A stretch of 48,237 nucleotides of DNA from a virus. Location: positions 1 to 48,237 of IMG/VR virus record IMGVR_UViG_3300008114_002917; one strand, given 5' to 3'. Of the stretch, positions 25,763 through 34,653 are shown one piece after another; the first letter of the stretch is position 1, and every line of letters starts with the position of its first letter. The notes below the pieces were generated by a model. That model worked only from the letters and a program-made list of their open reading frames with translations, made no database searches and was not told the DNA's origin. The translations under genes and the position numbers were made by a program.

Positions 25763-27106
25763 TTGAAACCATTTAAGGGGAGAGTGTTTTACTCCGAACA
25801 CCATTTGTCCCATCAGTATTATTCTTTTTTCACTTCCGATTTTGAAAGGGCGATATGTTTGTCTATTGATGGTGTTGGAGAAATTGATACATTATCTTTT
25901 GGTTTAGCAGATGATGATGGAATTGAATATCATGATTTAGGGAAATATCCAAATTCATTAGGACTTTATTATTCTACAATGACTTCGTATTTGGGGTTCA
26001 AGCCAAATGAAGGGGAATATAAATTAATGGGTTTGGCGTCATACGGAGACCCTCAAGAGTATATTGAAAAAGTTAGAAGTTTAATAAAATTCAAAGATGG
26101 GGAATTAATCTGTGATATGAATGTTTTTTGTTGGGATAAGTCAGAAAAATTGATGTTCAACGAAAAACTAATAGTACATTTAGGTATTTCGCCAAGATTA
26201 ACTGACGAAGAAATTACAACAATTCATCAAAATTTAGCAGCTGCAGTTCAACTAAGATACGAAGAAGTTTTATTCGATATTATCAAAAGTTTGAAAAATC
26301 TTGGTAGTAATAATCTTTGCTTAGGAGGTGGTTCGGCATACAACGGTACTGCGAATGGGAAGATAGTATCCAACTCTGATTTTGAAAAAATTTGGATTCC
26401 AGTTGCTCCATCAGATGCGGGGTCCTGTGTTGGTGCTTGTATTCATTACCTTGTAGAAAATAAAAAAATAACAAAAAGAGTTACTAAGAATCCTTTTTTA
26501 GGACCAAAGTACGATGTTGAATTTTATTTGGGTCACACTAAAAATTTGAATTTTTTTGAAATTCACGATTACAATACATTAATAAAATACATCGTGACAA
26601 AAATTCATGAAGGAAAAGTAATTGGATGGTATAGAGACAGAATCGAATTCGGAGCAAGAGCCTTAGGACACAGGTCTATTTTAGCAGACCCTACTGTACC
26701 CGATATGAAATCAAGAATTAATAGATTGATTAAGAAACGAGAGGGGTTTCGTCCTTTCGCTCCTATGGTAGTCAAAGCGAAACAAAATAAGTTTTTTCAT
26801 GCTATTGATGACGTACCATATATGAATCAGATTGTTAAAGTTAGAGAAGAATATGTTGATAAATTATCGGCTGTTGTTCACGTGGACGGAACCTCAAGAA
26901 TTCAAACTGTCTATGAAAATACTGTTATTCACGACTTATTAATCGAGTTTGAAAAACTAAGTGGATTTCCAATTATATTGAATACATCCTTCAATGTTAA
27001 AGATAAAACAATGGTATTGACTCCCTATGACGCAATAGAAACTTTCAAGGACACTGATTTAGACTTACTAGTTTTAGATAACTATATAATACACAAAATA
27101 CTATGA
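25763..27106 (+). pseudogene. NodU/CmcH carbamoyltransferase, C-terminal fragment (frameshifted)
   Basis: 447 residues from a TTG codon; the same frame is open back to 25718. YSEHHLSHQYYSFFTS holds the metal-binding His pair of the ATP/carbamoyl-phosphate domain, then LSIDGVGEIDT and EGEYKLMGLASYG. LGGGSAYNGTANG and the C-terminal carbamoyltransferase block GWYRDRIEFGARALGHRSILADP, FRPFAPMV and LNTSFNVKD are intact. Together with the fragment at 25482 it is a complete enzyme that transfers carbamoyl from carbamoyl phosphate to a sugar hydroxyl. If the frameshift is real, this fragment alone lacks the N-terminal strands and is probably inactive. Confidence 0.82.
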
Positions 27107-27219
27107 AAAAAATTATAGATTGGTTCCTTAAAAAAATTAAGGAACGAAAAAGAAAAAAAGAATTGAAAAAGAAAATTGAAGAATTAAAGAAAAGAGATCC
27201 TTTTATTTACAACCATTAA
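27103..27219 (+). CDS. Small basic helical protein after the carbamoyltransferase
   Basis: Thirty-eight residues. The ATG overlaps the carbamoyltransferase stop (ATGA), a junction used throughout this block, which supports it being real. The sequence is amphipathic and very lysine-rich (FLKKIKERKRKKELKKKIEELKK) and ends RDPFIYNH. It could be a coiled-coil accessory peptide. Its stop codon overlaps the end of the minus-strand SGNH gene by four bases, so this is the convergent meeting point of the two operons. Confidence 0.55.
   Translation: MKKIIDWFLKKIKERKRKKELKKKIEELKKRDPFIYNH
27123..27145. terminator. Perfect 9-bp hairpin at the convergent operon junction
   Basis: GTTCCTTAA pairs with TTAAGGAAC around a five-A loop. 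It lies inside the small gene at 27103, about 70 bases past the end of the minus-strand operon. Read on the minus strand, a run of T follows within roughly ten bases (CAATCTATAATTTTTTT), so it could stop leftward transcription. On the plus strand it is followed by A-rich sequence and would not be a classical terminator. Function is inferred; an A/T-rich hairpin in a lysine-codon region could also be chance. Confidence 0.3.
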
Positions 27220-28016
27220 ATCAAATTACTTGTGTAAGTTTGATTTTCATTTGGTAAATAGCTTGGAAAGTTTGTCTCTATGTGTTTGAATAGTTTTTCT
27301 GCATATGTTTTATTGTGTTGGGGGCCAGGATGGCCTCCATCAGTACCGTAATCCACAAACTTTCCATATAACCCATCAAATCGATTAAATTCTAAATATT
27401 CAGGAGGAATGTTAAACCAACCATTCCATATCCAATTACATTTTTTTGATTCTAAAAATAATTTAATTAATAAATGATTCTTATACCAATTCATAAAATC
27501 TTCATTCTCATTTTGTAATAGAAGTAAATTATTTTGAATCATTTTGCCTTCTTCGGCCTCACGCAAAAATCCCCAAGAATCTTCATACAGAAAAGGTTTT
27601 ACTCCTGAATTTTTTGTATATACCTCGCGTCTTTGAGGTGAAGTGTACATTATCAAAATTAAATCAGGTTTTATCAAGTCATAATAACTTAACAAACATC
27701 TTGAAATATAATCGTTACTTCGACCCGATGCACCGAAATTTAAATCTATTCCATTGGAAATCAATTTAGAAAATTGATGAGGCCAAGTTTGATTATCATT
27801 CACACCTACTCCTTCAGTGTTTGAACAACCTATTGACATGATTTTGAATCCCTTATTGTATATTGAATCACTCCTGAATCCGAGTTCATTATAGGTGTAA
27901 GTACATAATCCAGTATTATCAGTCCCCAGTTGAATCTTTTTTTTGTTTATTTTGAATCTCATGGACGAAGACTCAAATTGATTGGGAGTCCAATATCGTA
28001 GTGAGTCTGAATTCAT
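27216..28016 (-). CDS. SGNH-fold protein, tandem copy 3 (last in the minus block)
   Basis: 266 residues. An N-terminal module of about 55 residues (LRYWTPNQFESSS; TYTYNELGFRSDSI) precedes block I SIGCSNTEGVGV with S65. Block II is NFGASGRSND and the C-terminal His block is DGGHPGPQHN. The two sister genes upstream share this layout and nearly the same wording, so the three are a recent tandem triplication. This copy has Ala where the others have Cys in GxGGRSND. It is ATGA-coupled to the copy before it and runs into the convergent junction. An esterase or acyl-transfer role on glycans is inferred. Confidence 0.78.
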   Translation of the reverse strand: MNSDSLRYWTPNQFESSSMRFKINKKKIQLGTDNTGLCTYTYNELGFRSDSIYNKGFKIMSIGCSNTEGVGVNDNQTWPHQFSKLISNGIDLNFGASGRSNDYISRCLLSYYDLIKPDLILIMYTSPQRREVYTKNSGVKPFLYEDSWGFLREAEEGKMIQNNLLLLQNENEDFMNWYKNHLLIKLFLESKKCNWIWNGWFNIPPEYLEFNRFDGLYGKFVDYGTDGGHPGPQHNKTYAEKLFKHIETNFPSYLPNENQTYTSNLI

Positions 28017-28795
28017 TTGATTAAATAATTCGGGAAATTGTCTTGTATATGGTTCATCAATTTATCCACATAAGATTTATTATGTGTTGGACCAGGATGT
28101 AAACCTTCAACACTCAAATCCAAAAATGGTTCATTCATATAATCACCATCAAACCTATTGAATTCCGAGTATTTTTTAGGTATACCAAATGATCCATTCC
28201 ATAACCAATTACAATTTTTTGATTCCAAAAATAATTTTGTAGTTATGTGATTTTTATACCAATTGATAAAATCTTCATTATCATTTTGTAATTCTATCAA
28301 GCAGTTTTGGATTTCTCTTCCTCTTTCAGTCTCATCCATATACCCCCAAGATAATGTTGGAATAAATGGTTCAATCCCACCATTATCTGTATATATTTCT
28401 CTTCTCTGAGGAGAGGTATACATTATTAATACCAAATCAGGATTAATTAAATCATAGTGGGTGACTAAGCATCTGAGTATATAATCATTACTCCTACCAC
28501 CACACCCAAAATTTAAATTCACACTGTCGGGTATGAGTTGGGTAAATTGGTAAGGCCAAGTTTCATCGTCATTTACACCGACTCCTTCGGTTAATGAACA
28601 CCCGATCGACATTACTTTGAATCCAGATTTATTGATTGAATCTCCCCTAAATCCTAATTCATTATATGTATATGTACACAATCCTGTATTATCACTTCCT
28701 GATGTACTAAAGGATTTATTTTTCTTACCGTCAAGGTGATATTTGTATGAAGAAATTTCGAATGTTTCAGGTTTCCAAAATTGGAGAGATTTCAT
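28013..28795 (-). CDS. SGNH-fold protein, tandem copy 2
   Basis: 260 residues. LQFWKPETFEISS, TYTYNELGFRGDSI, SIGCSLTEGVGV (S67), NFGCGGRSND, IMYTSPQRREIY and EGLHPGPTHN. The TSPQRRE motif after block III is shared with copy 3, while copy 1 has TSLERRE. It starts two bases after the stop of copy 1 and shares ATGA with copy 3, so all three are probably translated from one message. Confidence 0.78.
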   Translation of the reverse strand: MKSLQFWKPETFEISSYKYHLDGKKNKSFSTSGSDNTGLCTYTYNELGFRGDSINKSGFKVMSIGCSLTEGVGVNDDETWPYQFTQLIPDSVNLNFGCGGRSNDYILRCLVTHYDLINPDLVLIMYTSPQRREIYTDNGGIEPFIPTLSWGYMDETERGREIQNCLIELQNDNEDFINWYKNHITTKLFLESKNCNWLWNGSFGIPKKYSEFNRFDGDYMNEPFLDLSVEGLHPGPTHNKSYVDKLMNHIQDNFPNYLIK

Positions 28796-28797
28796 TT

Positions 28798-29610
28798 TTA
28801 AAATAATTTTTGGTTAATAGAATGGTGATCATTCGATAAATAATTCGGAAAGTTTTGGTTCAAATGATTGAATAATTTAATAACGTATTCTTTATTATGT
28901 TTTGGGCCTGGATGGGACTCATCAGATGCTAAGTCAATAAATGAATCACTCATATAATCTCCGTCAAATCTATTGTATTCCTTGAACTCTTTATGAACTC
29001 CAAACGAACCATTCCAAATCCAATTGCATTTTTTTGATTCCAAGAATAATTTTATTAACAAATGATTTTTATACCAGTTTATGAAATCAGAATCACCGTT
29101 TTGTAAATCAATCAAATTATTACATATTTTTTTTCCTTCATCAGTTTCTCTTAAATAGCCCCAACAAGGAGGCATAAATGGTTTTACCCCATCAATTTTA
29201 GCCCAAACCTCCCGTCTTTCCAAAGAAGTGTACATTATTAAAACTAAGTTGGGTTTAATCAAATCATAATAACTCAACAAACACCGACTAATATAATCGT
29301 TACTCCTTCCTCCACAACCAAAGTTTAAATCTACACCATCAGTAATCATTTTTGTGAATTGATTGGGCCATGTTTCATCATCATTAATACCAACTCCTTC
29401 AGTCAATGAACATCCAATTGACATAATACGAAAGCCCTTTTTATGCATTGAGTCTCCTCTATATCCCAAATCATTGTAGGTATAGGTGCAAGATTTAGTT
29501 TCAGTGCTTGTTGGAGTTCTAAACTCTTTTACTCTTTTTTGACCATTAAGTTTATATCTTAATGATGAAATTTCAAAATCATTGGGAGACCAGTATTTCA
29601 ATGATTCCAT
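28798..29610 (-). CDS. SGNH-fold protein, tandem copy 1
   Basis: 270 residues. LKYWSPNDFEISS, TYTYNDLGYRGDSM, SIGCSLTEGVGI (S68), NFGCGGRSND and DESHPGPKHN. In copies 2 and 3 the stretch before the N-terminal motif reads GTDNTGL or GSDNTGL; here it is TSTETKS. The remaining backbone aligns without gaps of note by eye. It starts four bases after the glycosyltransferase-like gene at 29615. There is no signal peptide, so it acts in the cytoplasm of the infected cell or on the virion. Confidence 0.78.
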   Translation of the reverse strand: MESLKYWSPNDFEISSLRYKLNGQKRVKEFRTPTSTETKSCTYTYNDLGYRGDSMHKKGFRIMSIGCSLTEGVGINDDETWPNQFTKMITDGVDLNFGCGGRSNDYISRCLLSYYDLIKPNLVLIMYTSLERREVWAKIDGVKPFMPPCWGYLRETDEGKKICNNLIDLQNGDSDFINWYKNHLLIKLFLESKKCNWIWNGSFGVHKEFKEYNRFDGDYMSDSFIDLASDESHPGPKHNKEYVIKLFNHLNQNFPNYLSNDHHSINQKLF

Positions 29611-29614
29611 AAAT

Positions 29615-30781
29615 TTAAATTAATGAACTAGAATGTGATTTATCTTTGATTTCATGTAATTTGTCTAAGAAAAATTCTTTACAAATTTTCTTACGAAATT
29701 CAGGGTTAAAATATAATTCTTTATTAAATTTACATATTTCTAATACTTCAGGGTTGTCATAGACATTTGATAACTCGATTGCGGCATCAACAACGTGTTT
29801 TATTTTATTTTTACCACTCATTCCATCATAATCCTCATTTATGATTGAATTAAAGGTTTTGAACCCCATGTCTCGTAAATGTTTCAGATGTCCTTTGGTC
29901 GCGGATACAACAAATGGTAATCCTAAATAAATTGATTTGTAAGTTTTCTCGGTGATATGTATTGCCTCGTCATATAACATTGTTTCAGTAATTATATCTA
30001 CTTTACTCTTGTAATACCATTCTGGGTTAATTGTAAATAAGAATTCGTCGTGATATGATAGTCTACTACCGTACATGACATCACCTTCTAATTGTATGGA
30101 TTTGAACTCGAGACCATTTAATTTTAGTTTATGTGCCAAATCTAAATCGATCATTTTGAGAGGGGTATAATTGTCCACCCAAGTTAGCCGTGTTTCATCC
30201 AATAAACCTCTTTTGAACAACTCTTCAATAATTTGATACTTGTGATAAAATACCCTCCGATTTAAACACAGAAATTTTTTATCTGGTTCTATTTTTGTCC
30301 TTTCGTTTTCGGGGTTAATATATTGTTTGAGATGGTTATATGTTGATAAGAAAAAGTGGGGAAAGAAAAATGTATTCAATGTAAAATTCTCATATTTCAT
30401 TTTGTGTAAACCGATTTTTGAGGAATCATTTTTTACAAGAATTAATCGGTTGATGTCTATTCCATTGGATTTCAATTTATTTAAAAAAGACAAGCTCAAA
30501 TCGTCTACTCTGTTATGGGCTTCTCTTGAAAAATCCGCCATGAAGTAAAACTTTTCATTCTGAAGTTTTTTGAGTAAATCTATAAATTCATCCGAAGTAG
30601 TGTATGTTGTGTATGGAAGTTTTGGACTTGTTTCCCAAACAAAAACTAATAGGTTCAATTTATTTGAATCAATTACGTCTGTATCAACATTTTTGAATGA
30701 AATATTTGTGTCTATTTTTTCTAGCATTTCTTGAATACCTGACCCTTTGAATATATCTGTAAACCAAAAATCTATTTCCAT
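29615..30781 (-). CDS. GT10-like glycosyltransferase-type protein (paralogue 5 of 5)
   Basis: 388 residues, the only copy on the minus strand and the most divergent. CLNRRVFYHKYQIIEELFKRGLL stands where the others have NRxPRPHR. VDIITETMLYDEAIHITEKTYKS and LPFVVSATKGHLKHLRDMGFKTF with NEDYDG keep the C-terminal family block. The N-terminal region (LNLLVFVWETSP, FYFMADFSREAHN) is distinct. The gene abuts the upstream stop directly. The glycosyltransferase function is inferred as for the plus-strand copies. Confidence 0.58.
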   Translation of the reverse strand: MEIDFWFTDIFKGSGIQEMLEKIDTNISFKNVDTDVIDSNKLNLLVFVWETSPKLPYTTYTTSDEFIDLLKKLQNEKFYFMADFSREAHNRVDDLSLSFLNKLKSNGIDINRLILVKNDSSKIGLHKMKYENFTLNTFFFPHFFLSTYNHLKQYINPENERTKIEPDKKFLCLNRRVFYHKYQIIEELFKRGLLDETRLTWVDNYTPLKMIDLDLAHKLKLNGLEFKSIQLEGDVMYGSRLSYHDEFLFTINPEWYYKSKVDIITETMLYDEAIHITEKTYKSIYLGLPFVVSATKGHLKHLRDMGFKTFNSIINEDYDGMSGKNKIKHVVDAAIELSNVYDNPEVLEICKFNKELYFNPEFRKKICKEFFLDKLHEIKDKSHSSSLI

Positions 30782-31279
30782 TTAAATTATTGTTTTTGTA
30801 ATCAAATTATCTTTCTGTAAAAACCATAACAGAGAATATCTTTCTCCACTTAAAATTGGTGTGATTTCATGGTCTATGTTTACTTCAAATATGTAACTGT
30901 TTCCAATAGTTTTATTTAACGTATACTCGTGGGGATTGTACAATTTAAAGTCACCACCCTCAAAATTTTCATTCAATAGAACCCCAACCGCATAAACTCT
31001 GTTGTCAATTGCATCATTATGTTTTCCAAACCAATCTCCAGCAACGAATTTATGAAAGTGGATTTTATTTTTGATTGTAGTAATTTTTAACTTAGTTTCT
31101 TCTTGAAAAAACTCAGATATTTTCTCAAATATCCATTTAGTATCTTCACTATAGTTTATTGGCTGTGAGTTATATCTTCTATCACTTACATAGGAATGAT
31201 TATTTATATTTTTGGTTTCGTCCCAAATTATAGATTGACATTCCTTCGCACTAAATAATATCTTTTCTTTCAAAATCAT
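30782..31279 (-). CDS. 2-oxoglutarate/Fe(II)-dependent oxygenase, small phage type
   Basis: 165 residues. HKFVAGDWFGKHNDA gives H87-x-D89, NIDHEITPI gives H137 and SGERYSL gives R147. GGDFKLYNPHEY is the strand that follows in prolyl-hydroxylase-like DSBH proteins. The triad is complete, so catalysis is likely. Its ATG lies 29 bases inside the sulfotransferase gene, and its stop abuts the start of the next gene. It resembles the oxygenase at 35234 (both have GGDF..YNP and a DHE motif). Confidence 0.78.
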   Translation of the reverse strand: MILKEKILFSAKECQSIIWDETKNINNHSYVSDRRYNSQPINYSEDTKWIFEKISEFFQEETKLKITTIKNKIHFHKFVAGDWFGKHNDAIDNRVYAVGVLLNENFEGGDFKLYNPHEYTLNKTIGNSYIFEVNIDHEITPILSGERYSLLWFLQKDNLITKTII

Positions 31280-31811
31280 GAATCAATTGGAATCTATCTT
31301 TTCTATATTTTTTAGTGTAATCAAGTAAATGTAAATGTTGGGGGCTTGTAATATTCAGGTAGTCAGTTAATAATTTCAATTCTGTTTTATTGATATAAAT
31401 GTTTTCATATTTTAATTGTAGTACATCATATTTTTTTAGGACTGATTTCATACTATCATACCAATTTTTCCTCCGTATTATTTCATTTTTATTTTCAATA
31501 ATCCAATCATTAGTAATATCATATTCGACATGCCATTTATCAGTTTTTTTTGCCATGATGAAACTTATCGCAGTTTCAACACTATCATCACGGGTCAAAC
31601 AAATTACTTTATCAAATTTAAGAATTACATGGTTTGGAGGTGTGAATTCCTCAATGACTATTTTTCTAACTATATCTTTCTTATCAAAAACTGAATAGAA
31701 AGTTTTTTTATTATATGGAGTTTCATCCAACTCAATCTTCATCTCCCTCGAAATCCATTTACATAAGGTAGTAGAACCACTTCTAGTATGAGATAATACC
31801 AATATTTTCAT
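31251..31811 (-). CDS. Sulfotransferase-like P-loop protein
   Basis: 186 residues. The N-terminal KILVLSHTRSGSTTLCKWI carries the PAPS 5'-phosphosulfate loop (R10-SGSTT). KVICLTRDDSVETAISFIMA matches the 3'-phosphate-binding R...S helix of Stf0 and related sulfotransferases. The length is short against the usual 220-280, and the C-terminal part is reduced to one helix pair. The likely role is sulfation of a sugar. It sits directly after a radical SAM gene (one shared base). Confidence 0.72.
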   Translation of the reverse strand: MKILVLSHTRSGSTTLCKWISREMKIELDETPYNKKTFYSVFDKKDIVRKIVIEEFTPPNHVILKFDKVICLTRDDSVETAISFIMAKKTDKWHVEYDITNDWIIENKNEIIRRKNWYDSMKSVLKKYDVLQLKYENIYINKTELKLLTDYLNITSPQHLHLLDYTKKYRKDRFQLIHDFERKDII

Positions 31812-32860
31812 TATATCAAAGTTTTGGTTTTATCTGTAAATTCGTGTAAGTTATGGAACATATATTTGTTCTTACTAATTTTATTGAATTCTTCTTTGAA
31901 TAATTCATGTTCGGGATGCGAATTATCCCATACTTGTTTCGATTTAAATTCATCTTCACCGAATGTTCCCCAGTTAGTTATTTTTCCAAAGAACACCCCA
32001 ACTTTTTTTCCGAAAATTGAGTACATTATATTGTAGAATAATTCCATCTCCCTGTAGTTCGAATCTTGTACTACAAATGATGTTTTGACATATTTCAAAC
32101 TCGGAATTGTATTTATGAAATTTAAATTTTCTATAAGATTATCCCACTTTCCTCCTAATCTTGTTTTGTTTTCGTAAGTATCTTTTGTCCCAGCATCTAT
32201 ACTTATCTCACAACTTTTGACGTATTTGTGAACATTTGGCATACTATCCCACATTTCTTTATTCCACATCGATGCATTAGTATGAAAATGAATCGACTTC
32301 AGTTTAGGATATTTCTTGGGGTCAAAATTACGCAAGTAGTTTCTGAAACCTACGGATATAAATGGGTCCCCTGAACCTGTTATATATAATGTCTTAACGT
32401 CCTTGGAGTAAAAGGAATCTATTTCCTCTATTGTTTTTTCTACTCGTTGTATTCCTTTTTTATCCTCTACAATCAAATCTACTCTACAAGATGGACATTT
32501 ATAATTACAAGTCCTATCGAAATTCATTACCAAGACTTTTGGTCCTTCATTCAAAAATGGAGATTTAGGTGTAGATTCAGTTTTCAATTGGACGGGGCCA
32601 GATGTTTCACCAAAGTTGATAAGTTTACTCAAATAAGGACATAATTCTTTATCACAGTATTTGAAGGATCCATCAATTATTGATTCCCGAATGTCAGTCA
32701 TTGGAGTACTATTCCAAACTTCCTTCAAAGGAACTTCTGAGGTTTCTATTTTGTTTGGCAACCAAGATGGACAGCATGCAAAACAGACATTAGTGTGAAT
32801 CTCCAAGTTTTTGAATGGTACTGTACAAAAATATTTTTTTAAGTCTACCTCTGAGTTCAT
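31811..32860 (-). CDS. Radical SAM protein with N-terminal Cys cluster region
   Basis: 349 residues. FCTVPFKNLEIH (C12), CFACCPSW (C26, C29, C30) and FKYCDKELCP (C69, C74) form a SPASM-like cysteine set in front of the core motif CNYKCPSC (C118, C122, C125). ITGSGDP is the GGEP equivalent, and HFHTNASMW and SIDAGTKDTYE follow as in peptide-modifying and Fe-S radical SAM enzymes. It belongs to a different subgroup from the two at the left end. Its start lies after a 36-base A/T-rich gap with no Shine-Dalgarno. The substrate is unknown. Confidence 0.83.
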   Translation of the reverse strand: MNSEVDLKKYFCTVPFKNLEIHTNVCFACCPSWLPNKIETSEVPLKEVWNSTPMTDIRESIIDGSFKYCDKELCPYLSKLINFGETSGPVQLKTESTPKSPFLNEGPKVLVMNFDRTCNYKCPSCRVDLIVEDKKGIQRVEKTIEEIDSFYSKDVKTLYITGSGDPFISVGFRNYLRNFDPKKYPKLKSIHFHTNASMWNKEMWDSMPNVHKYVKSCEISIDAGTKDTYENKTRLGGKWDNLIENLNFINTIPSLKYVKTSFVVQDSNYREMELFYNIMYSIFGKKVGVFFGKITNWGTFGEDEFKSKQVWDNSHPEHELFKEEFNKISKNKYMFHNLHEFTDKTKTLI

Positions 32861-32896
32861 AGATATATAATAACAAAAATTTTTTTTTTATCATTA

Positions 32897-33721
32897 TTAG
32901 ATAGGTATTTTGACTTCACGTAAATGGTTAAAAATTGGATAACCATCCCATTTGGATTCAAATTTGTTTGGTTTTTTATCTGAAATAATTTCGGGATTAT
33001 TTGTTTTAATCCAATTATATAAATTATCAGAGACATATTGATAACCAAGTTCATTTGGATGACTACAAACAAGTGATTTCATATTTGAGTTTTCTTCGAA
33101 GTTAGGGAAAATAGATTGATTAAATTTCATCATATTATTTATATTGTGAAATTTTTCAAAAAAAGTATTTTGACGGTAATCAATTGGAGTATACAGAAAT
33201 TTGTATTTCTTGGAAATACAGTGTTCTTCTATAATTTTGACATAAAAAATTTGTTCAAGAATTGGGTCCATATCTAAATCATTTATGAATTTCAAATATT
33301 CTTTTCCGATTTCGTAACTATGAACATTGTAAATGTTTTTTTCCATCAGTGGGTTTATATTCATCAGTGTGGAATCTCTGTAGAATGAAAATCTAGTTGG
33401 AGATGGTAATAACCAAAGAACTAAAACGTCAAACTCGTCAGAAAAATTTTTATTATAGTATTTTTCAAACCAAACTTTTACATTACCTGAGGTGGATGAC
33501 CCACCGAACCCTAAATTGATTAGAGTATCATAATTGAGTTGTTTTTGAAGATGTGATGGCCAAGAGTATCTGTGAAATCTTTCTTTACTAATGTAATAAA
33601 CTTCTTCTGTTTTTTTATACTTTGTTTTATCACCAACTTTGTATGAGACAACTTCAGGGTCATAACATCCTACTCCCTCTGTGAAGGAACATCCCATTGT
33701 TATAAGAAGTTTTTTTTTCAT
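32897..33721 (-). CDS. SGNH/GDSL-hydrolase-fold protein
   Basis: 274 residues. MGCSFTEGVGCYD (S12), NLGFGGSSTSGNV and VCSHPNELGYQ give all three blocks. It is the eighth SGNH protein of the window and unrelated in detail to the tandem triplet, lacking their N-terminal TYNELGFRGD module. RFHRYSWPSHLQKQL is the usual segment naming the companion of block I in phage SGNH proteins. Its ATG overlaps the stop of the DSBH gene upstream (ATGA). The 36 bases after it are A/T-rich and hold no gene. Confidence 0.75.
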   Translation of the reverse strand: MKKKLLITMGCSFTEGVGCYDPEVVSYKVGDKTKYKKTEEVYYISKERFHRYSWPSHLQKQLNYDTLINLGFGGSSTSGNVKVWFEKYYNKNFSDEFDVLVLWLLPSPTRFSFYRDSTLMNINPLMEKNIYNVHSYEIGKEYLKFINDLDMDPILEQIFYVKIIEEHCISKKYKFLYTPIDYRQNTFFEKFHNINNMMKFNQSIFPNFEENSNMKSLVCSHPNELGYQYVSDNLYNWIKTNNPEIISDKKPNKFESKWDGYPIFNHLREVKIPI

Positions 33722-34164
33722 ATAAGAGTGTTTTTTTTTACATTCATTGGGTTATTGTGCATAAATCCAACTAAGGTATATCTATTTCCAATACAATTAT
33801 TGACTTTATGGTTTTCTTCACCTGAAAAATAAATCATATCTCCTGTTTTGGGGGTATAGCTTATTTTGTCAAAAATTACTTCACCTCCTGTAAAATTATC
33901 GTTAAGAAAAATAATGAAAGACCAAGGATTTACGTGCCGATGTGGGATAGTAGACTGATTTATTGATTCGTTGAGCATTTGAACTCTAAACTTCTTGAAT
34001 ATAAAGGTTGAAAACCTATCGGTAATTAATTCTCTTCCTATTAAATTAATAAAATAAAATTTGTAAATATCATCATCGCAATACTGGTCGTTTTCTATTT
34101 TATATAAATCCGTAAAGTACTCACATTCTGATGAATTCAAAAAATTTTCATAATAAACAATCAT
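33718..34164 (-). CDS. Small DSBH oxygenase-like/cupin protein with altered iron site
   Basis: 148 residues. PHRHVNPWSFIIFLND gives H75-x-H77-x-N79 where an HxD pair would sit. GGEVIFDKISYTPKTGDMIYFSGEENHKVNNC gives the distal H119, and IGNRYTLVGF gives R128. The fold matches the 2OG-Fe(II) oxygenases next door, but the acidic ligand is missing, so it may be a three-His cupin-type metal protein or bind metal without oxygenation. It is a close paralogue of the next gene to the right. Confidence 0.65.
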   Translation of the reverse strand: MIVYYENFLNSSECEYFTDLYKIENDQYCDDDIYKFYFINLIGRELITDRFSTFIFKKFRVQMLNESINQSTIPHRHVNPWSFIIFLNDNFTGGEVIFDKISYTPKTGDMIYFSGEENHKVNNCIGNRYTLVGFMHNNPMNVKKNTLI

Positions 34165-34171
34165 TCCACAT

Positions 34172-34648
34172 TCAAATTAATTTTCCTGTTTTCACGTTTA
34201 AAGGATTATTTTGCATCCCTCCGATGAGAGTATATCTATCACCGACACAATTGTTAAGTTTGTGCCTCTCTTCCCCAGAAAAATAAACCATATCTCCTGT
34301 TTTTGGTTCATATTCGATATTATCGAAAACTAATTCTCCCCCAATGAAATTTTCATTCAGGAAAATAACAAACGACCATGGATTCACATGAGTGTGTGGA
34401 GCTTTACATTGGTCTATAGATTCGTTCACCATTTGTATTCTTAATGTTTTGAAAATATAATTTGGAAATTTATCGGTTTCAAATCTATTCTCTGTCAAGT
34501 CGTTATAATAAAATTTTAGCACATCATCATCACCAAATTTATTATACGTTTGAATCCATTCCATAAATTCTACATCATTTGATTTGAACAAATCAATATA
34601 ATATTCACATTCGGGGTTACTTAGAAAATTTGGTATGTAAGTTATCAT
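34172..34648 (-). CDS. Small DSBH oxygenase-like/cupin protein with altered iron site
   Basis: 158 residues from ATG 34648 (MITYIPNFLSNPECEYY), chosen because the paralogue at 33718 starts MIVYYENFLNSSECEYF. The longer frame to 34753 runs into the upstream gene and looks unrelated. PHTHVNPWSF gives H85-x-H87-x-N89, EERHKLNN gives H129 and VGDRYTLIGG gives R138. The missing Asp is the same as in its sister, so the change is conserved between duplicates. Substrate unknown. Confidence 0.66.
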   Translation of the reverse strand: MITYIPNFLSNPECEYYIDLFKSNDVEFMEWIQTYNKFGDDDVLKFYYNDLTENRFETDKFPNYIFKTLRIQMVNESIDQCKAPHTHVNPWSFVIFLNENFIGGELVFDNIEYEPKTGDMVYFSGEERHKLNNCVGDRYTLIGGMQNNPLNVKTGKLI

Positions 34649-34653
34649 GTCTA

